Source of the DNA: Schistocerca nitens | Taxonomy: Eukaryota; Arthropoda; Insecta; Orthoptera; Acrididae | Length of the DNA: 64,000 nucleotides | Direction: 5' to 3' | Assembly: GCF_023898315.1 (NCBI RefSeq) | Contig: NC_064614.1 | Span: forward strand, 378,509,348-378,573,347 | In this document: one piece after another, positions 1 to 12,327 of the stretch | How the letters are laid out: every line of letters starts with the position of its first letter | Numbering within the stretch: position 1 is the stretch's first letter | Notes under the pieces: generated by a model | What the model was told of the DNA's origin: nothing | Databases searched by the model: none | Seen by the model: the letters and a program-made list of their open reading frames with translations, nothing else | Program-made: the position numbers and the translations under genes

Positions 1-505
1 TGCGTGTGAAGGAATAGCAACTTCCCACCGCATGCAATTAGAGAGGAGAATCGTAAGATAGAAATATGAGAGGGGGCTCATGCCACCTCTCAAAACGACA
101 GAGAGGCTCCGTCCCTGCCGCAGCCACAGTGGTCCACAACCCCACGACGACTACCGTAGTCCATTTCACCCCTCCGCCGCCCAACGCCGAACCCAGGGTT
201 ATTGTGCGGTTCGGTCCCCGGTGGACCCCCCAGGGAATGCCTCACACCAGACGAGTGTAACCCCTGTGTTTACGTGCTAGATTAATGGTGGTGTATGCGT
301 ACGTGGAGAATTTGTTTGCGCAGTAATCGCCAACATAGTGTAACTGAGGCGGAATAAGGGGAACCAGCCCGCATTCGCCGAGGCAGATGGAAAACCGCCT
401 AAAAACCATCCACAGACTGGCCGGTTTACCGGACCTCGACACAAATCCGCCGGGCGGATTCGTGCCAGGGACCAGGCGCTCCTTCCCGCCCGGAAATCCG
501 GGCTC
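1..505. repeat. Unclassified GC-rich interspersed repeat
   Basis: This stretch is much richer in GC than the DNA after it and stops sharply near 505, where the RTE LINE begins. It contains CCGCCGGGCGGATT-type palindromic patches and two overlapping short open frames at 66-280 with no recognisable domain. It resembles an abundant orthopteran repeat as I remember it, but I cannot assign a family, strand or true ends, and the left end is cut by the window. Confidence 0.3.
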
Positions 506-1747
506 CAGTACCATGGAAGTCATTCCCTCATGTCTCAATAGATGACCCATCATCCCGTACCGTCTCCTTGTCAGTGTTTTCCTCATATGCTTTTCCTCTC
601 AGATTCTCCGCAACACCTCCTCATTCCTTACCTTAACAGTCCACCTAATTTTCAAAATTCGTCTTTAGCGCCACATGTCAAATGCTTCGATTATCTTCTG
701 TTCCGGCATTCCCTCAGTCCATGTTTCACTACCATACAATGCTGTGCTCCAGGCGTCCATTCTCAGAAACGTCTTCCTCAAATTAAGGCCTATGTTCGAT
801 ACTCGTAGACGTTATTTGGCCAGGAATGACCTATTTGCAGGTGCTAGTCTACTGTTGATGTCCGTCCGTCGTTAGTTCTTCTGCTGCGTAGGAAACAGAA
901 TCCCTTAACTTCATCTACTTCGTGACTATCAATTCTGAGGTTAAGTTTCTCGCTTTTCTCATTTCTGCTACTTCTCATTACTTTCGTCTTTCTTCGATTT
1001 ACTCTTAACACCTATTCTGCGCTAATTAGACTGTTCACTCCATTCAGCAGATCATGTGATTCTTCTTCACTTTCACTCAGGATAGCAATGTCATCAGCGA
1101 ATCATATCACCTTGAATTATAGTCCCACTCCTGAACCTTTCTTTTGTTTCCACCCTTGCATCTTCGATGTACAGATTCAATAGTAGGGAAGAAAGACTAC
1201 ATTCGTGTCTTCCCCTTTTAATTTGAGCACTTCGTTCTTGGTCGTCTACTCTTAATATTCCCTCTCGGGTCTTGTATATATTGTAAATTACCCGTCTCTC
1301 TCTATATCTTACCCATATTTTCCTCAGAATTTCGAAGTTCTTTCACCATTTTTACACTGTCAAACGCCTTTTCCAGGTCCATAAATCCTATGAACGCGTC
1401 TTGATTTTTCTTTAGTCTTGTTTCCGTTATCAACCGCAACGTCAGAATTGCCTCTCTGGTGGCTTTATCTTTCCTAAAGCCAAACTGATCGTCATCTAAT
1501 ACATCCTCAATTTTCTTTTCCATTCTTCCGCGTATTATCCTCGTCAGCATCTTGGATGCATGAGCTGTTAAGCTGATTGTGCAATAATTCTCAAACTTAT
1601 CAGCTCTTGCAGTGTTCAGAATTGTGTGGATGATATTTTACCGAAGTCAGATGGTATGTCGCCAGACTTATGCATTTTACACACCAACGTGAATAGTCGT
1701 TTTGTTGCCACTTCACCCAATGATTTTAGAAGTTCTGATGGAATGTT

Positions 1748-1927
1748 TTTCCCCACGCCCGGGTTCCCGGGTTCGATTCCCGGCGGGGTCAGGGAATTTC
1801 TCTGCCTCGTGATGACTGGGTGTTGTGTGATGTCCTTAGGTTAGTTAGGTTTAAGTAGTTCTAAGTTCTAGGGGACTGATGACCATAGGTGTTAAGTCCC
1901 ATAGTGCTCAGAGCCATTTGAACCATT
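1748..1927 (+). mobile_element. tRNA-derived SINE in RTE copy 1
   Basis: The tRNA-like head has a B-box-like 'gggttcgattcccggcgggg'. The body has 'tctaggggactgatgacc' and the tail ends 'agagccatttgaaccatt'. It is flanked by the 12-bp direct repeat tgatggaatgtt (1736-1747 and 1928-1939), the target-site duplication. The head differs from the more usual 'ggccgagcggttctaggcgc' head seen at 54.3 kb while the tail is shared, so at least two tRNA heads use one 3' tail in this genome. Confidence 0.8.
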
Positions 1928-1946
1928 TGATGGAATGTTATTTATC

Positions 1947-2087
1947 AAAATGTGTATGAATTTCTAGGGGACCAAACTGCTGAGGTCATCGGTCCCAAGA
2001 CTTACACACTACTTAAACTAACTTATGCTAAGAACAATACACATGTCCATGCCCGAGGGAAGACTCGAACCTCCGACGGGAGTGGCC
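1947..2087 (-). mobile_element. SINE inserted in the 3' duplication of the previous SINE
   Basis: Minus-strand SINE: 'ctaggggaccaaactgctga' is the inverse of the usual body, and 'cccgagggaagactcgaacc' is the inverted B-box head. The 12-bp repeat atgttatttatc flanks it (1935-1946 and 2088-2099). Its left duplication overlaps the right duplication of the SINE at 1748-1927, so it landed second. The 5' tRNA head is shortened. Confidence 0.8.
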
Positions 2088-2830
2088 ATGTTATTTATCT
2101 TTTGTGCCTTATTTGATCTTTTCCAGAGCTCCTTTAAATTCTGATTCTAACACTGGATCCCCTATCTCTTTTAAATCGACTCTGTTTATTCTTCTTCGCG
2201 TCAGACAAATCTTCCCCCTCATATAGGCCTTCAATGTTCTCTTTCTCAACTACCCGCTCTCTCCCCTCCATTTAACAGTGAAATTCCTGTTGTACTCTTA
2301 ATGTTACAACCTTTGCTTTTATTTTCGCCGAAGGCTGTTTTGACTCTCAAATATGCTGAGTCAGTTCTTCCGACAAACATTGCTTTTTCGACTTCTTCAC
2401 ATTTTTCACGCAGCCATTTCGTCTTAGCTTCACTGCACTTCCTACTTATTTCATTCCTCAGCGACTTTTATTTCTGTATTCCTGAATTTCCTTGAACATT
2501 TTTGTACTTCCTTCTTTCATCGATCAAGTATTTCTTCTGTTAACCGTGGTTTCTTCGCAGTTACTCTCTTTGTACCTATGTTTTTATTTCCAGCTTCTGT
2601 GATTGCCCTCTTCAGAAAGGTCCATTCCTCTTTAACTATACTGCGTACTGAGCTATTCCTTATTGCTGCATCTATAGCCTTAGAGAACTTCAAGCGTATC
2701 TCGTCATTCCTTAGTACTTCCTTATCCCACTACTTTGCGTATTGATTTTTCCTGACTAAACTCATGAACTTCCGCCTGTCCTTCATCACTACTACATTGT
2801 GATCTGTGTGTATATCTACTCCTCGTGCGA

Positions 2831-3012
2831 CCGTTACAGCGTGTATTTAAAGCTAACCTGCTCTGAACCCTCCTGGTGGCACCACTAGCACCACTCTTAC
2901 GTGACTCGCTAAATCTGAAAAAAACATCATCTAACGGATGTAGAAATACGCCTGCCAACTTTCGTTTAAATGCTACAGCTGCTGTTGGTGTTGTGATTTA
3001 TTTCCGTCAGTG
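2831..3012 (-). mobile_element. Possible terminal fragment of a Tc1/mariner-type transposon
   Basis: The right edge, read on the minus strand, is 'acactgacggaaataaatca' followed by 'caacaccaacagcagctg'. I recall this from orthopteran Tc1-like inverted ends. No transposase-coding sequence and no second end are visible, and the boundary with the RTE fragment is approximate. Confidence 0.35.
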
Positions 3013-3022
3013 TATGTGGTAC

Positions 3023-3132
3023 TTAACAAAAAAAAAAAAAGAAGAAGGGAGACAGAGACAGAGGGGGTGGGGAGAGAGTGTGAGAGAGAGGAAGAGAGAA
3101 ATGAAGAGAGAGAGAGAGACTGTGTGTGTATG
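3023..3132. repeat. A-run and GA/GT-rich low-complexity DNA
   Basis: A run of A is followed by imperfect (GA)n and a short (TG)n. Open frames across it on both strands have low-complexity compositions and are not genes. Confidence 0.85.
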
Positions 3133-6100
3133 TGCGACTATTTGCAGACCAACTGTTTTCAGGCTGTTGTACGACCAGTGTCGTTACTGCAGAATGACTT
3201 TGCTTACATTTACTAGTGTCGCTGCAACTTGTATGTTGGGAAGTATTTGTAGTAGATTTGTAGTAGAAAAATACTGGTACTGGTAAAGCACTGTTTCTTA
3301 AACTGATACGTTTGTGTTCTTGCATGCTGCATTTACTCTGTGAAACTGAAATCCAATTTTAGTGGCACGTAGTTCCACTGTTACATGAATTATAAGTGTT
3401 GCCCTAGCTCTCGTAGAAGATGTTTGGTTCTTTTCTTTTCGATATTGTTAGTAAATATGAGCCATTTATGTTGCTCTTATAATTATTGTTGTTATTTTAA
3501 GTGATCTATTTAGGAAGTGTTGACTCAGTATTCCATTAATTGTGTTCAGTAATCGAGCTGTCAGTAAGTGATGTCACTACTAAACTATAATCATGCCTTC
3601 ACAAACTCGATCACTTCCACTCCACAACCTATGTTGCTGCTCAAAATAACCGCCGTATCAGCAGTATAAGACAGTATTTCCGCAAGGCAATATGTGGTAA
3701 ATGAATCTTGGAACACGTAAATCGCTATATTGTGCAACACTACAATAAACTGCATGTAACAGTCCGAAGCCTACATCACAAAAATAACAACAACAATGAC
3801 GACAGTTAACGCTCGAGTCTCCTCATCCCACCCAACCAGACAATTTTCCTGCAGGGAGTGACTGCATCAAGATTACGATGCACGCAGTTTCTAAATTATT
3901 ACGTAGTTAGTTTCAGATGAATTTATTAACTTTCGTTTTAATATAACAAGTTTGATGGTGGGAAAACATGCACTTAACACAGCTAAACGAATTCAAAAAA
4001 AGAAATCTGAAAAGAGAATGGTCAAATGTTTTGTGTAAAAATAAGAAATTAAATAGATTAGAGGAATATCTAACACACCTTCGAATGATTCTGTTCAGAG
4101 AACAAGAAATATAATATATTTAATTATCAATCGATATTCTGTTATTATTAAGCATACACAGAATAAGAGAGAGCAGACAAGTTCCAATTAACACTGTGAT
4201 TTGATAGATTTGACAGTTCATTTAAAAAAATCACTAGCTAAGTTTTGTTAACTACTCTGTTTACTTTGAAGCAATGAAATACGTTTTTGCATAACTATAC
4301 CTCACGCTGGCAAATGTGGTACCCCATTTGTCCACAGATAGGATGCACGCAAGTGTGTCCATAGTATTAGCAGAAAGTTTATTTATTCCATTTTGACTGA
4401 TAAAGTCTTCCATCAGTAAGGTATGCGACCATTCAGACTTAGCATGTAGTAATTCCATGGAAACACATGATCACTAAAATCTTTATTTATGATGGGTTTC
4501 GAGTCATCATCATCAAATAAAATATGCTTAGGAAAGCTCATATAAGAAAGCAATACAAGAAAAACCTACAGTCTCATATGCAATTGCTGTTAGGCGATAT
4601 CTGTAAAAGATGTTATTTGGAGACTTCACAAGCCATACTCAAAAAGAATAACGGACATATAATTTCTTGAAAAATATGCCTCAGCATTTAATCATAGAAA
4701 CATTTACTCAATTAATTAGTTAAGCAATCTCTGTGGTATTAATGACAAGAAAACTTTGACAAACAGAATTAATTAAACAACTTTTACTTCAGGACAATAA
4801 AACATACTTCTCGTTCACACAAGCCCATTGCGGGCTTGGAATAGTAATAACAGTTTGTCAGCATAAATAATACAGAACTATGTCGTTAAAATAACAGTTT
4901 AAAAAATCTCGAAATATTTTAAGGTTACAATAAAATATTAATCAGAGATAATTGTGGTTAAGCACTGCAGGAACTGTGTTCTGCTTTGGCACTCCTGAAT
5001 TTACAATATAACTTAAAGAACACAAACAACGGTTATAAAAGGTCCCCAACAGAGGTAATTTAAAAAATTTGACAGTATTGATCCGTTATCATTCCACCCA
5101 GATAGAGATAAGGCAAATGTTATCAGTCACAATAAATTATACCGATAAACAGACACGTAAGTTAGTGAATGTTTAGTGCCAATTTTCCGGTGAGATACGA
5201 AGAGAGAATTTTAGCATAAAGTTCTCACCAAATAATATTCTCTGTGAACGTCCTGGAGTAACAGTTTCATAGTTCTGAATGTTATGTGCCAAACTTCATC
5301 CACTTAGATTAACCTCCGTTTTAAGACGCTTCTCAAAGTTAACAGCCATTCCTGGACTGCGAGAATCGCACCGAAAGTAGAATGCGCCAATTAGAAGTTT
5401 CCAATTCGGCCTCAACGAGGAATCATATGGCAATGTCGCACCTCTAGACCATCACCGGTGAAAATGTCCCAACTAACTCCAGCAAACGACTATCTCCGTG
5501 AGAGCAAACGATCCGCTGCACCGTTGTGCCTGCTGCCTCCTGTGGATGGGGAAAGTAAACAGGTTTACGGAAGTTAAATAAAGATACAGTCACACATACT
5601 ATCGATCCCACCCCTTCTGACGGATCAATATGGCTATGAGACTTCGTAAAAAATTTCCCTCAAGTCAGTTATGAAGTTTTTATTAATATCCATCGTTTAA
5701 TTTTTCCTCAGATCACTAACTACGTTTTTTAGCTATCCTGATAGCATTCAAACAATTAAACTTTTTTCGAAAACTAGACCTCATGCTGTGCTACCTGATA
5801 CCCCATTTCTTCATTTCCCACTTTTCATTTGACTATGAAAAGTCGGACAGTAAATTTCTCTCAAATCACTAATTAAGTTTTTCTTCGTTATCCTGATCAA
5901 TTTCAAACTTATTTTTGCAAAAAATGGACCTAAAACTGGTTAATTTGATACTTCGTTTTTCCTTTCCCCACTCTTCGTTTGGCAAAGGAGATTAGTTCAA
6001 AAATTGTACCTCAAAACCTTGTCCATTTCCAACTCTTCGTTTGGTTATGAAAATTCAGACAGAAATACACGGTGCACTTTGTAGGAACTCTTGTTTTCTC

Positions 6101-6156
6101 TGTGTTCCTACATTTCACCAATACATATTATGTCTGGTGACAAACAAAAACGAAGA
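3133..6156. other. AT-rich stretch with no recognisable gene
   Basis: About 3 kb of AT-rich sequence. The only reading frames are short (at most 65 codons at 4261-4458) and lack domains or codon bias. I see no RNA gene, transposon end or tandem array. A more GC-rich patch at 5330-5560 is also non-coding as far as I can tell. Confidence 0.6.
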
Positions 6157-6275
6157 GATTCACAGTCATTAACTGATCTGCACGATAGAAAGCAGAATGT
6201 CTTCAAAAAGCAACAGATTCACAGTCATTATCTTATCTGCACGATAGAAAGCACAATGTTTTCAAAAAGCAACAG
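6157..6275 (+). repeat. 59-bp tandem duplication
   Basis: Two adjacent copies of a 59-bp unit starting 'gattcacagtcatt' (6157-6215 and 6216-6274) with a few substitutions such as aactgatctg versus atcttatctg. It lies directly upstream of the LINE RT scrap. Confidence 0.85.
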
Positions 6276-6284
6276 ATGTTCGAA

Positions 6285-6560
6285 ATTTGAACCAAGCTAT
6301 CGTGGTGTACCACAGAGTTCTATTTTGGGTCCTTTATTGTCTCTCTTATAGTGTATATAAATTGCACTACATAGACACTTGTATTACTTGAAGGTGAAAA
6401 GTTTGCTCTTTTTCCAGAAGATTCAAGTGCGATACTAAAAAGTAATACGTGTACTCCGCCTAAAGAAGCTAACAAAGTATTTGAAAACACCAGTACATGA
6501 TTCAAGGCAAATGAATTGCCATCAAATTTTCAGATGATGCTGTACATACGGTTCATTAAC
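6285..6560 (+). pseudogene. LINE reverse transcriptase remnant
   Basis: The plus-strand translation reads RGVPQSSILGPLLSLL, which matches the LINE RT motif GVPQGSILGPLLFLLY. About 30 codons later comes LLFPEDSSAILK in the place of the catalytic F-A-D-D box, then a run like 'WFKANEL'. Both catalytic positions are altered (ADD has become PED) and stops interrupt the frame. The element is too short and diverged to assign to a clade (Jockey or CR1 type is likely). Confidence 0.55.
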
Positions 6561-6960
6561 CTCAAAAAAGTTCACAAGCTAATAAAGTTATCCACCCAAA
6601 AAATAAAATATAAAAAGAAAATTGTTAAGTTTTTTGAGGTTACTGACTGGCCAGAAACTTAACTGGAAAACGCACACTCTGGAAATAATGAAACGACTTA
6701 GTTCACGTAAATGTGCAACATGCATAATTATTGTTGTAGGGGATACAAAATGAGGATTCGTATTTATTCAGCATAGTTCCTTTTGATAATGGGGAAAAAA
6801 CAGTTTTTTGGGAATTTTAACATACAGTTACAGTTGCTTCAGAATACAGACACATGCCTCGAAAAATATGACTGATGTTAGCTCCTGAACATCCTACAGA
6901 GACCTCTTCAGGAAACTTGGTAGGGCACCATGTCACTGTATGAGTATCTGTGCAACCGCG

Positions 6961-6962
<2 letters not shown>

Positions 6963-7012
<50 letters not shown>
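6963..7012 (+). repeat. (GT)n microsatellite
   Basis: Uninterrupted GT dinucleotide run of about 25 units. Confidence 0.97.
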
Positions 7013-7015
<3 letters not shown>

Positions 7016-7204
7016 CTTTTCTATCGGTATTCAACACTCGGGTTTAAAAAAAAATTAAAAAGCATGAATATAGCATTAGGACGAAAAACAACTTGTACAG
7101 AGATCTGAAGGGGTTGACATTATTATAGAAAGGATTCACGTGCAGAGCTATATATGTATTCTGCAAGCTGCTAGAGCATTTCAAAAGTCTTACAGGTCTT
7201 ATTC

Positions 7205-8125
7205 TTTCTTCTTTTAGTTTTCAACCCTGAATTTGGTTTGCAGCAGAGCCCCATTCCTCTCTTCTGTCTACCTTCCTTTTCACTTCCACGTATGTGTTAC
7301 ATCCAACACCGTTCATGATCTGTTGCATGTATGATATCCTTGGTCGCCCCCGACGATCTTTCCCTCAATAGTTCCTTCTGCTATTGTTACAATGATGTCA
7401 CTGTGTCATAGGATGTGCCCTCCAAGTTTGTCTCCACAGAGATCTGGTTTCCTGTACTCTTCGAAGCATCTCTTCATTTGTTACTTTGGCTCTCCAGTTG
7501 ATCTTCGTCATCCTTCCATCGCACCGCATCTCCAGGGCCTCTAGCAGTCTTCTTTCTTCTCTTCCCATTGTCCAAGTTTCATATCGATATAGGGTCACAT
7601 TCCAATCGAAAGCTTTCATGATACCTTTCCTTATGTTCTTGCTGGTGAGTTAAGTTCCTCCTCCGAGTAAATACAATTATGGCCCTTTTGTATTCTGCTC
7701 GTAGTTTCTTTCCAGCTTCTACCATCCCTTGTGATTTTACTTCCCAGGTAAGTAAATTCCTCTATCACTTCCAGCTCCTCTCTTGCAATTCTCTTTCTCA
7801 TATTCTGCTCCTGTACTGCATACCATCACTTTAGTCTTTTTCTTGTTTGTTTTCATCCCATACCGATTGCATAGAATCCTTTCCATTGTTATGAGGACTT
7901 TATAGATCTTATTTTGTCTCCGTGACTATAGCAATATCATCTGCATAACGTAGCATGTCTATCTTCTGCCCATTAATTTTGATCCCCACGTCAGTAGTTT
8001 CTCGAACTTGGTCTATAGCTTCCTGGATCTAAACAATGAATGTAAGAGACAGAGCACATTCTTGTCTTACCCCTTTTCTAATATTTGCTTCTTGTTTCTG
8101 GTGACAGTTCCTAGTCCCTGCCACC
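7205..8125 (-). mobile_element. RTE-clade LINE 3' fragment
   Basis: The minus-strand frame at 7398-7619 reads YRYETWTMGREERRLLEALE, then MRCDGRMTKINW and RVQETRSLWRQ. This matches the RTE RT C-terminal region also seen at 23.9-24.3 kb (YGSETWTINSLDKKRIQAFE, RRMLKIGW). Upstream parts toward 8100 keep the RT order but are out of frame. It is a 5'-truncated, inactive copy that ends near 7205. Confidence 0.65.
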
Positions 8126-8136
8126 TCATTAGCCAT

Positions 8137-8228
8137 GCCGAGTGTCCGAGCGGTTTGAGGCACCATGTCACGGACTGCGTGGCAATTCCTGCCGGAGGTT
8201 CGAGTTCTCCCTCGGGCATGGTTGTGTG
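8137..8228 (+). mobile_element. SINE tRNA-like head (truncated)
   Basis: 'gccgagtgtccgagcggttt' (A box region) and 'ggaggttcgagttctccctc' (B box) are followed by 'gggcatggttgtgtgt', the usual junction with the SINE body. The body and tail are missing. Confidence 0.65.
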
Positions 8229-8334
8229 TTAATCAAAACTAGACATGATTGTCTTAATGGGATTTCCGCGATCGTTCATTAAATAAAATTATGGCATTTC
8301 AGTCTTTTGATCGCTATTTTTTATATTCAGTCAC

Positions 8335-8365
8335 CGGTTTCAGGCTAGCTGCCCATCTTCAGATC
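8335..8365 (-). ncRNA. Degenerate hammerhead-like core in PLE-4
   Basis: Read on the minus strand: CTGAAGA (8356-8362), a short GGC/GCC hairpin, then GAAA (8338-8341). These are the two conserved core blocks of a hammerhead around stem II. Stem I is not evident, and the nucleotide expected at the cleavage site appears to be G. I regard it as a decayed or non-cleaving form. Confidence 0.35.
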
Positions 8366-8989
8366 TGTTAGACAAAGTTAAAAATATAATTAACAAGGGA
8401 GATACAGTTAGTGGTAGAAATATCTTAGTTTACAAAAAGAAATTTTGGAACGTATTAAATGCCAACATACCATATATTTCAGTTACACAGTAACTTTTCA
8501 CTACACAACTATCGTTTCTCTGGCATAACTAAAGTAAATTTTAATCTGTTAAAACCTTATATCGCAGTTTTAGAGATACCTGATTGGTAACTAAAAAGTG
8601 CCCTCTACCTTTCAGAATTGTGCATGTGTTATTATTTCACCGTACATAATAATGGCGAATATACTTTTTAATAAAACAATTTTAATGTAATAACATATGA
8701 ATAATCTTTTTTTGAGTGGACCATGAACCGAAATAATTTACACTAATTTAAAATTTCTGTATAAAGAAACTTAAAAATATAATTGAGATGTTGATATTCT
8801 TTCGAAAATGTACGTTTCCTCTTCTTTGTTTTGATTGGTGGTGGAGAGGATTTCCCTACGTCAGAACGTATACAACGCCACGCCAAGTCCTCTTCCGCCG
8901 CGCCCAATTCACCTCGCCGCCAGTACGCTGAGGGCCGTTCCGCTGCAGCTGGTTCTTACTGGAGCGTGCTGTTGCTTTCAAGAGTAAGC

Positions 8990-9932
8990 CTAAAACAGGT
9001 CTTTAAAAATCTCATAATATCTCCTGTGCATACAATCACTTTGCTCATTAAGTAGTAGGCCTGGGGTTTTTCTTTTATGAGCGTATATTTCAATCACTTC
9101 GAGCACGTTGAGATAGAGGCTTTTTCGAGTTTTATGTAGCACCTCCATTTGTTCATTTATATTACTCACTTCATGTTTATTATCTTTTACATGTTCTCCA
9201 AATGCTGTCCTATTGCTATGGCTGCAATTTTCCCTGTATAGAATTTCAAAATTCCGCCCTGTCTGTCCTATATAATAACTGTCACATTCAGCACATTTGA
9301 TCTTATATACTCCGGAATTGTATTTCATTTGTTTTGTCATTGCTGGTTTATGTCTTAGTCTATGTGCCATTTGCCCTTCATTCTTGAATGCCAGAGCGAT
9401 GTTTTTTGGAAAACATTTAGCAATTCTTTCCGACACACGCCCTTTGTATGTCAGGGTGACAAACTTTTCCTTAACTTTAATTTTCCTAGAATCGTTACTG
9501 ATACCCGCGGATTTGTTTTTGATCTTGTTAAACATACGGGTAACATCTTGTGTGCTGTATCCATTAGCTGCTGCTACTTGCTTAATAATCCCTAGTTCTT
9601 TCTGCAACTTATCTTCCGTTACTGGCAATCTCAGGGCTCTGTTGCACATTGCATGAAAGTACGCTCTTTTAAACTGTGCCGGGTGGTGCGACGTCGCTTC
9701 TATGATGTTGTCGGAACAAGTGTATTTTCTATAGACGCCGAAAACGTGCCTACCTCCCTCCTTTCTGACGGTCAAATCTAAATAGTTAATCGCCCCATTG
9801 TTCTCCATTTCTAGCGTGAATTGAATTTTTGGATGCTGCTCGTTGAAAACTTTTGTCATTTCCTCTACTTCTTCTTTTTTCCCTTTGAATAATAAAATAG
9901 TGTCGTCAACACACCGTCTCTTTTCCAGAAAA
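8990..9932 (-). pseudogene. PLE RT C-terminal part plus GIY-YIG endonuclease
   Basis: The frame at 8990-9859 (289 codons) is open and extends upstream, without an in-frame ATG, through RRCVDDTILLFKGKKEEVEE. The CVDD box is the RT catalytic motif, so the protein is truncated just ahead of it. NNGAINYLDLTV follows, which is typical just after the catalytic box in PLEs. The C-terminal endonuclease has SGVYKIKCAECDSYYIGQTG, a GIY-YIG core with the CxxC between the two halves that Penelope elements share. The missing N-terminal half of the RT makes it non-functional. Confidence 0.85.
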
Positions 9933-10790
9933 GAGGAGAAGTTAATTTATTACAGACGGTTACTTGAAATCTAAATTTAAGTTATAGATGTAACAGCAGA
10001 AGCAGGAAATACAAAAATATCTTCGAAGGGTGCAGAAAAAACAATATTTTTTCTATGGAAGATGTAATAGATTTCCAAAGCAGTATCCTTGTCTTCAAGC
10101 AACAGTAAGATATAACTTATTATGGATACCGACCACGGCACGTTCTCTATACTCCCAGTAGTGTCTTCCTCCTCAGTGGGAATATAGCAATGTATTGTTC
10201 ATGTGACTGCGCAAACAAATCACCGGCAACCAGCCAGAACCACGGCGAAAGTCGCGAACATCTTAACTTTCATGTTTGGTTAAAAACGGTTCAAATACCA
10301 TTGCTCCAGAAATAGTAACTATTGGACAGATACACCATCTACAGCGCACAATTTTCAGTCATTAGAACCAGGATGAAAAATACTCGTATCATAGCACAAA
10401 AAGGCGAATATGTCCTGGACGAAGTCAGGAACGTAAAAGAAGAGAACTAGTTTTCGGACAATGTGGCTGCCTCAAAGGTATTTAAATCAAAACATCTTGA
10501 CATATTTTCAATTTGTTACTTGTTAGTGTTAGTGTCCACTTCATGTAATATAACGCATCATGTAAAGTGTAAAGTACCGTAATACATGATGTCATGTCGT
10601 ATAACATGTCACATGCCATCATGTCGTCGAACATGGTATTTGTGATGTGCCGTATGACACAATGGGTCATTAAGGTTTAGGATGCATGCATCCCCAATCT
10701 AGTATATTTCCTGTTACAGATGCGCCCCCACACTCATACATCTCCAACTGTAGATGCTTCCCACTTATCTCTCTCTCTCTCTTTCTTTTC
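9933..10790. other. No recognisable feature
   Basis: AT-rich sequence without coding or structural signals that I can identify. Around 10540-10640 the words 'catg', 'catgatgt' and 'acatgtcaca' recur, giving a weakly repetitive patch. Confidence 0.5.
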
Positions 10791-12327
10791 TTTTCTTTTA
10801 GTCATCAGTCTTCTGGCTGGTTTGGTGCGGCCAGCCACGAATTCCTCCTCTACAGTTTTTGCCCTCTACAGCGCCCCCTAGTACCATGGAAGTCAGTCCC
10901 TGATGTCCTAACAGATGTCCTACCATCCTGTACCTTCTCCTTGTCAGTGTTTTCCACACATTCCTTTCCTCTCCGATTCAGCGCAGAACCTCCTCATTCC
11001 TTACCTTGCAGTCCACCTAATTTTCAACATTCGTCTGTAGCACCACATCTAAAATGCTTCGATTATCTTCTGTTACAGTTTTCTCATAGTCCATGTTTCT
11101 CTACTACACAATGCTGTGCACCAAACGTACATTCTCAGAAACTTCTTCGTCAAATTAAAGGCTATGATATTAGAAGACTTCTCTTTGCCAGGAAAGCCAT
11201 TTTTGCCAGTGCCTGTCTGCGTTTGAGGTCCTCCTTGCTCCCTCTGTCATTGGTTCTTTTGCTGCCTGGATAGCAGAATTCCTTGACATCATCTACTTCG
11301 TGACCATCAGTCCTGATGTGAAGTTTCTCGCTGCTCCCACTCCTACTACTTCTCATTACTTTCGCCTTTCTTCGATTTACTCTCAATCCATATTCTCTGA
11401 TCATTAGTTTGCCCATTGCATTCCATTTTAAATCGACGCTTGACCCTTTCTTTTATTTGCATCATTGCTTCTTCGACGATTAGACTGAACAGTAGGGGCG
11501 AAAAAATGATTTTCTGTCATACACCCTTTTCAATCCGTCCACTTCGTTCTTGGTCGTCCACTCATATTATTCCCTCTTGGCTCTTGTACATATTGTATAC
11601 TGCCCGTCTCTCCCTATAGCTTAAGTCTATTTTTCTCAGCATTTCGAATATCTTGCGCCATTTAACATTGTCGAACGCTTTTTCCAGGTCGACAAATCCT
11701 ATAAACGTGTCTTGGTTTCTCTTTAGCCGTGCTTCCATTCAATCGCAACGTTAGAATTGCCTCTCTGGTGCCTTTACCTTTACTAATGCCAAACTGATCA
11801 TCTAACACATACTCAATTTTCTTTTCCGTTCTTCTGTATATTATCCTTGTAACTTCGATGCGTCAGCTTTTAAAAAGCCTGTGCAATGTCTCTCGCACTT
11901 TTCAGATCTTGCAGCCCTTCTGTCACCTTGCGCAATGATTTTAGAAATTCTATGGAATGTTATCGATTCCTTTTGCCTTATTTGATCTCAAGTCTACAAA
12001 AGCTCTTCTGTATCCTGTTTGTAATACTGAATCCCCTATGTATTCTATACAACAGACATCTCTTCCCCTTGTAGTGGCCTTCAATGTATTCTTTCCACCT
12101 ATCTCTTCTCTCCTCTGCATTTAACAGTGGAATTCCCATAGCGCTCTTAATATAACCAACCTTGCTCTTAATTTCAACAAAGGTTGTTTTGACTATCCTA
12201 CATGCTGAGTCAGTCCTTCTGACAACTGTTTCTTCTTCGATTTCTTCACATTATTCTTGCTGCCATTTTGTCTTAGCTTCCCTGCACTTCCTATTTATTT
12301 CATTCCTCTGTATTCCTGAATTTCCTG

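Larger units (their letters stand above)
506..2830 (-). mobile_element. RTE-clade LINE fragment, copy 1 (degenerate)
   Basis: Degenerate non-LTR retrotransposon read on the minus strand. The clearest piece is 1302-1550, with DDQFGFRKDKATREAI followed by FMDLEKAFDSVK, which is RT motif A with its catalytic Asp. Below 1300 lies the RT C-terminal and 3' region, and above 2100 the linker between endonuclease and RT. It runs parallel to copy 2 (10.8-13.9 kb): both have 'taccatggaagtca' followed by 'tgtctccttgtcagtgtttt'-like sequence near the 3' end. Many stops and frameshifts break it, and no frame exceeds 82 codons in the RT. Two SINEs interrupt it at 1748-2087. It is ancient and surely inactive. 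The clade call rests on motif style only. Confidence 0.7.
8270..9932 (-). mobile_element. 5'-truncated Penelope-like element (PLE-4)
   Basis: Minus-strand Penelope-like retroelement that begins just before the RT catalytic box. The coding part lies at 8990-9932. The 3' non-coding part (about 8270-8989) carries a CTGAAGA-hairpin-GAAA motif at 8335-8365 on the same strand. Its protein is clearly different from the 30.6-41.8 kb family, so it is another PLE lineage. The upstream end near 9932 has no recognisable terminal structure. Confidence 0.8.

Noticed and set aside
3010-3325. Possible coding frames on both strands (68-136 codons)
   Set aside because: Composition is driven by A-run and GA/GT simple repeats.
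6963-7012. CRISPR-like or satellite array
   Set aside because: It is a plain GT dinucleotide run; no spaced repeats of CRISPR type occur anywhere in the window.
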